Assembly (NCBI RefSeq): GCF_000826065.2
Contig: NZ_LN623542.1
Span: 1-64,000 of the forward strand
Source of the DNA: Tessaracoccus massiliensis
GTDB taxonomy: Bacteria > Actinomycetota > Actinomycetes > Propionibacteriales > Propionibacteriaceae
Reading direction: 5' to 3'
Length of the DNA stretch: 64,000 nucleotides
In this document: positions 62,497-64,000 of the stretch, one piece after another
Numbering within the stretch: the stretch's first letter is position 1
Layout: each line of letters starts with the position of its first letter
Made by a program: the position numbers and the translations under genes
Notes under the pieces: model-generated
The model's database searches: none
What the model was told of the DNA's origin: nothing
Seen by the model: the letters and a program-made list of their open reading frames with translations, nothing else

Positions 62497-62700
62497 CTCT
62501 GATGGGGGCCTGAGTAGGTGGGTCGGGCGTTGCAGAAGACGGTCACCCACACCACCAGCCAGCAACACCACAGAGTGACCGCCTTCTGCATGGGCGGCGA
62601 AGGCCCCCATCAGAGACAGCGGCAACCACCTGTGGCACAGGTGACAGACAAGCTTCAACGGTTTCGACACTGCTCGCTGCGCTCGCAGGCTCAACCAGCG
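62497..62700. repeat. Dispersed structured intergenic element, copy 2
   Basis: This copy is about 85% identical to 23418-23599. Outer 15 bp arms CTCTGATGGGGGCCT (62497-62511) / AGGCCCCCATCAGAG (62601-62615) enclose a 15 bp stem with one mismatch (62532-62546 / 62575-62589). A 3' hairpin CACCTGT-GGC-ACAGGTG follows, and the shared tail TTTCGACAC...GGCTCAACCAGCG. With the palindrome at 62261 it fills the 435 bp gap; no gene is seen. Confidence 0.75.
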
Positions 62701-64000
62701 GCGGCGCGACGGACGGCCTTGACGATCTCCTCGTAGACCAGGATGGCGACACCGGCGCCCACAGCGACAGCCCAGTGGATCCAGTCCAGCGACGTGGTGC
62801 CGAACGCGGCCTGCAGGAACGGCACCTCCACGACGGCGACTTGGGCGAGCGTGGCGCCGGCCAGTGAAATCCACAACCACTTGTTGGTGAACAGGTGGCT
62901 GAACGCGCTGGCCAGATCCGAGCGGGAGTTCAGTGCGTTGAACAGCTGCATCATCACCAGCGAGGTGAACACCGTGGTCCGGGCCACGGCGAGCTGCTCG
63001 TCGGCCCCCGCCAGGTGCTCGAGCCCGCCGACCAGGCCGCCCGGGAGCGTCAGGTCGTAGATCAGCAAGCTGATCACGCCCATCACCAGGCCGATACCGA
63101 TGATGCGGGTCCACATGTGCCGGTCGATGATCTTGTCGTCGTAGGCGCGCGGCTTGCGGTCCATCACGTTGTCGATCTCGGGGTCGACGCCCATCGCGAG
63201 CGCCGGCCCGGAATCGGTGACCAGGTTGATCCAGAGGATCTGCGTGGCCAGCAGCGGGACGACTGTGGCGCCTGGGTTGCCGGGATCCGCCAGGCCGATG
63301 ACCGAGCCCAGCACCACGCCGAGGAACACCGTGGCGACCTCGCCCATGTTGGAGCTGAGCAGGTAGCGGATGAACTTCTTGATGTTGTCGAAGATCACCC
63401 GGCCCTGGCGCACCGCGGCCACGATGGTGGAGTAGTTGTCGTCGCCGAGGATCATCTCCCCGGCCTCCTTGGTCACCTCAGTGCCGGTGATGCCCATCGC
63501 GATGCCGATGTCCGCCGACTTCAGGGCCGGGGCGTCGTTGACGCCGTCGCCGGTCATCGAGACGATCTGCCTGTCCGCCTGCAGGGCGTCAACGATGCGT
63601 AGCTTGTGCTCGGGCGAGACCCGGGCGTAGACGTTGGTGCGGCGGACCACCTCGGTGAGCTCGTCGTCGGACAGCCCTTCCAACTCCCGCCCGGTGACGG
63701 CTTCTGCGGAAGCTGAGCCGTCGGTGATGCCGAGATCCTGGGCGATGCGGGCGGCGGTGACGGGGTGGTCGCCGGTGATCATGACGGTCTTGATGCCCGC
63801 CCCGTGGGCCTGGGAGATGGCCTCGGCGGCCTCCTCGCGGGGCGGGTCGATGATGCCCACCGCGCCCACCCACACGAGGTCGCGTTCGGCGCTCTCGTCG
63901 AAGTCGTCGGGGTCTTCGTCGTCGGCGGGGCGCCAGGCGACGCCGAGCGTGCGGTAGCCCTGCTCGCTGAGCTCCACCACGATGCGGGAGAGTTCCTCGC
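62691..64000 (-). CDS. P-type cation-transporting ATPase, C-terminal part (runs off the window)
   Basis: The visible ~436 residues cover the end of the P-domain and the C-terminal membrane domain of a calcium/sodium-type P2 ATPase. DPPREEAAEAI and VMITGDHPVTA come first, then the hinge motif MTGDGVNDAPALKSADIGIAMG. The M5-M6 region is IRYLLSSNMGEVATVFLGVV...QILWINLVTDSGPALAMG, and further helices run to VYEEIVKAVRR. The NLVTD motif is typical of Ca2+-type pumps. The phosphorylated Asp (DKTGT) and the N-terminus lie beyond position 64000. The ion is inferred. Confidence 0.93.
   Translation of the reverse strand, partial: EELSRIVVELSEQGYRTLGVAWRPADDEDPDDFDESAERDLVWVGAVGIIDPPREEAAEAISQAHGAGIKTVMITGDHPVTAARIAQDLGITDGSASAEAVTGRELEGLSDDELTEVVRRTNVYARVSPEHKLRIVDALQADRQIVSMTGDGVNDAPALKSADIGIAMGITGTEVTKEAGEMILGDDNYSTIVAAVRQGRVIFDNIKKFIRYLLSSNMGEVATVFLGVVLGSVIGLADPGNPGATVVPLLATQILWINLVTDSGPALAMGVDPEIDNVMDRKPRAYDDKIIDRHMWTRIIGIGLVMGVISLLIYDLTLPGGLVGGLEHLAGADEQLAVARTTVFTSLVMMQLFNALNSRSDLASAFSHLFTNKWLWISLAGATLAQVAVVEVPFLQAAFGTTSLDWIHWAVAVGAGVAILVYEEIVKAVRRAAAG

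Overview
The window is a high-GC bacterial chromosome segment from an actinomycete. It carries Lsr2, a WhiB regulator, ClpC, GTP-dependent PEP carboxykinase, an actinobacterial Tad/Ssd pilus locus, and many TANNNT -10 boxes placed 6-7 bases before start codons. The run nth - TlpA-like lipoprotein - CoA NUDIX hydrolase - whiB - ponA - metallophosphoesterase, and the pairing of topA/holB with the Tad cluster, follow the mycobacterial/propionibacterial order. Propionibacteriaceae (for example a Tessaracoccus relative) is my best guess; that is inference, not proof.

Layout. 0-5.2 kb: clpC (cut by the window edge), lsr2, an orphan NuoD-like protein, a coiled-coil membrane protein, then the minus-strand folate block (DUF3180, folK, folB). 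5.2-12.8 kb: folP, folE, ftsH, hpt, tilS (with an in-frame repeat insertion), a DUF2342 metalloprotease and dacB, one minus-strand run. 12.8-20.6 kb: ppa, two fluoride channel genes, an RNA/DNA methylase-like gene, sixA, amt-glnK, an AlkZ-like protein and a flavin amine oxidase. 20.7-31.2 kb: tRNA-Thr, a secreted peptidase, ricT, an acidic DoxX-like protein, holB-tmk, a CYTH/CHAD-like protein and topA. 31.2-36 kb: a PadR operon with a readable operator, a methyltransferase, an aldo/keto reductase and the pilin half of the Tad locus. 36.1-37.7 kb: a three-gene type VII-secretion-like module. 37.7-40.7 kb: a graveyard of nested insertion sequences. 40.7-47.3 kb: a DEAH helicase and the machine half of the Tad locus (tadC, tadB, tadA, ssd). 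47.4-55.1 kb: housekeeping and envelope genes ending in ponA and a metallophosphoesterase. 55.2-55.6 kb: tRNA-Pro followed by a tandem structured repeat array. 55.6-64 kb: paired lipoproteins, pckG, a membrane-anchored glutaredoxin, an amidohydrolase, a Gfo/Idh oxidoreductase and the C-terminal part of a P-type cation ATPase.

Most worth a second look. (1) Three tandem 119-121 bp units directly follow tRNA-Pro, each ending with a copy of the tRNA 3' end. Each holds two interleaved perfect inverted repeats, and unit 3 has entirely different stem sequences that still pair perfectly. (2) Two genes of the same Tad operon, ssd and tadB, are each broken by a short out-of-frame tandem duplication (74 and 92 bp). 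Losing one copy restores each frame exactly. (3) The Tad locus is split into two halves 7.7 kb apart. (4) A 165 bp palindromic repeat sits in frame inside tilS. (5) Two copies of a ~180 bp multi-hairpin element lie 39 kb apart. (6) An orphan NuoD paralogue appears to lack the quinone-contact His and Tyr.
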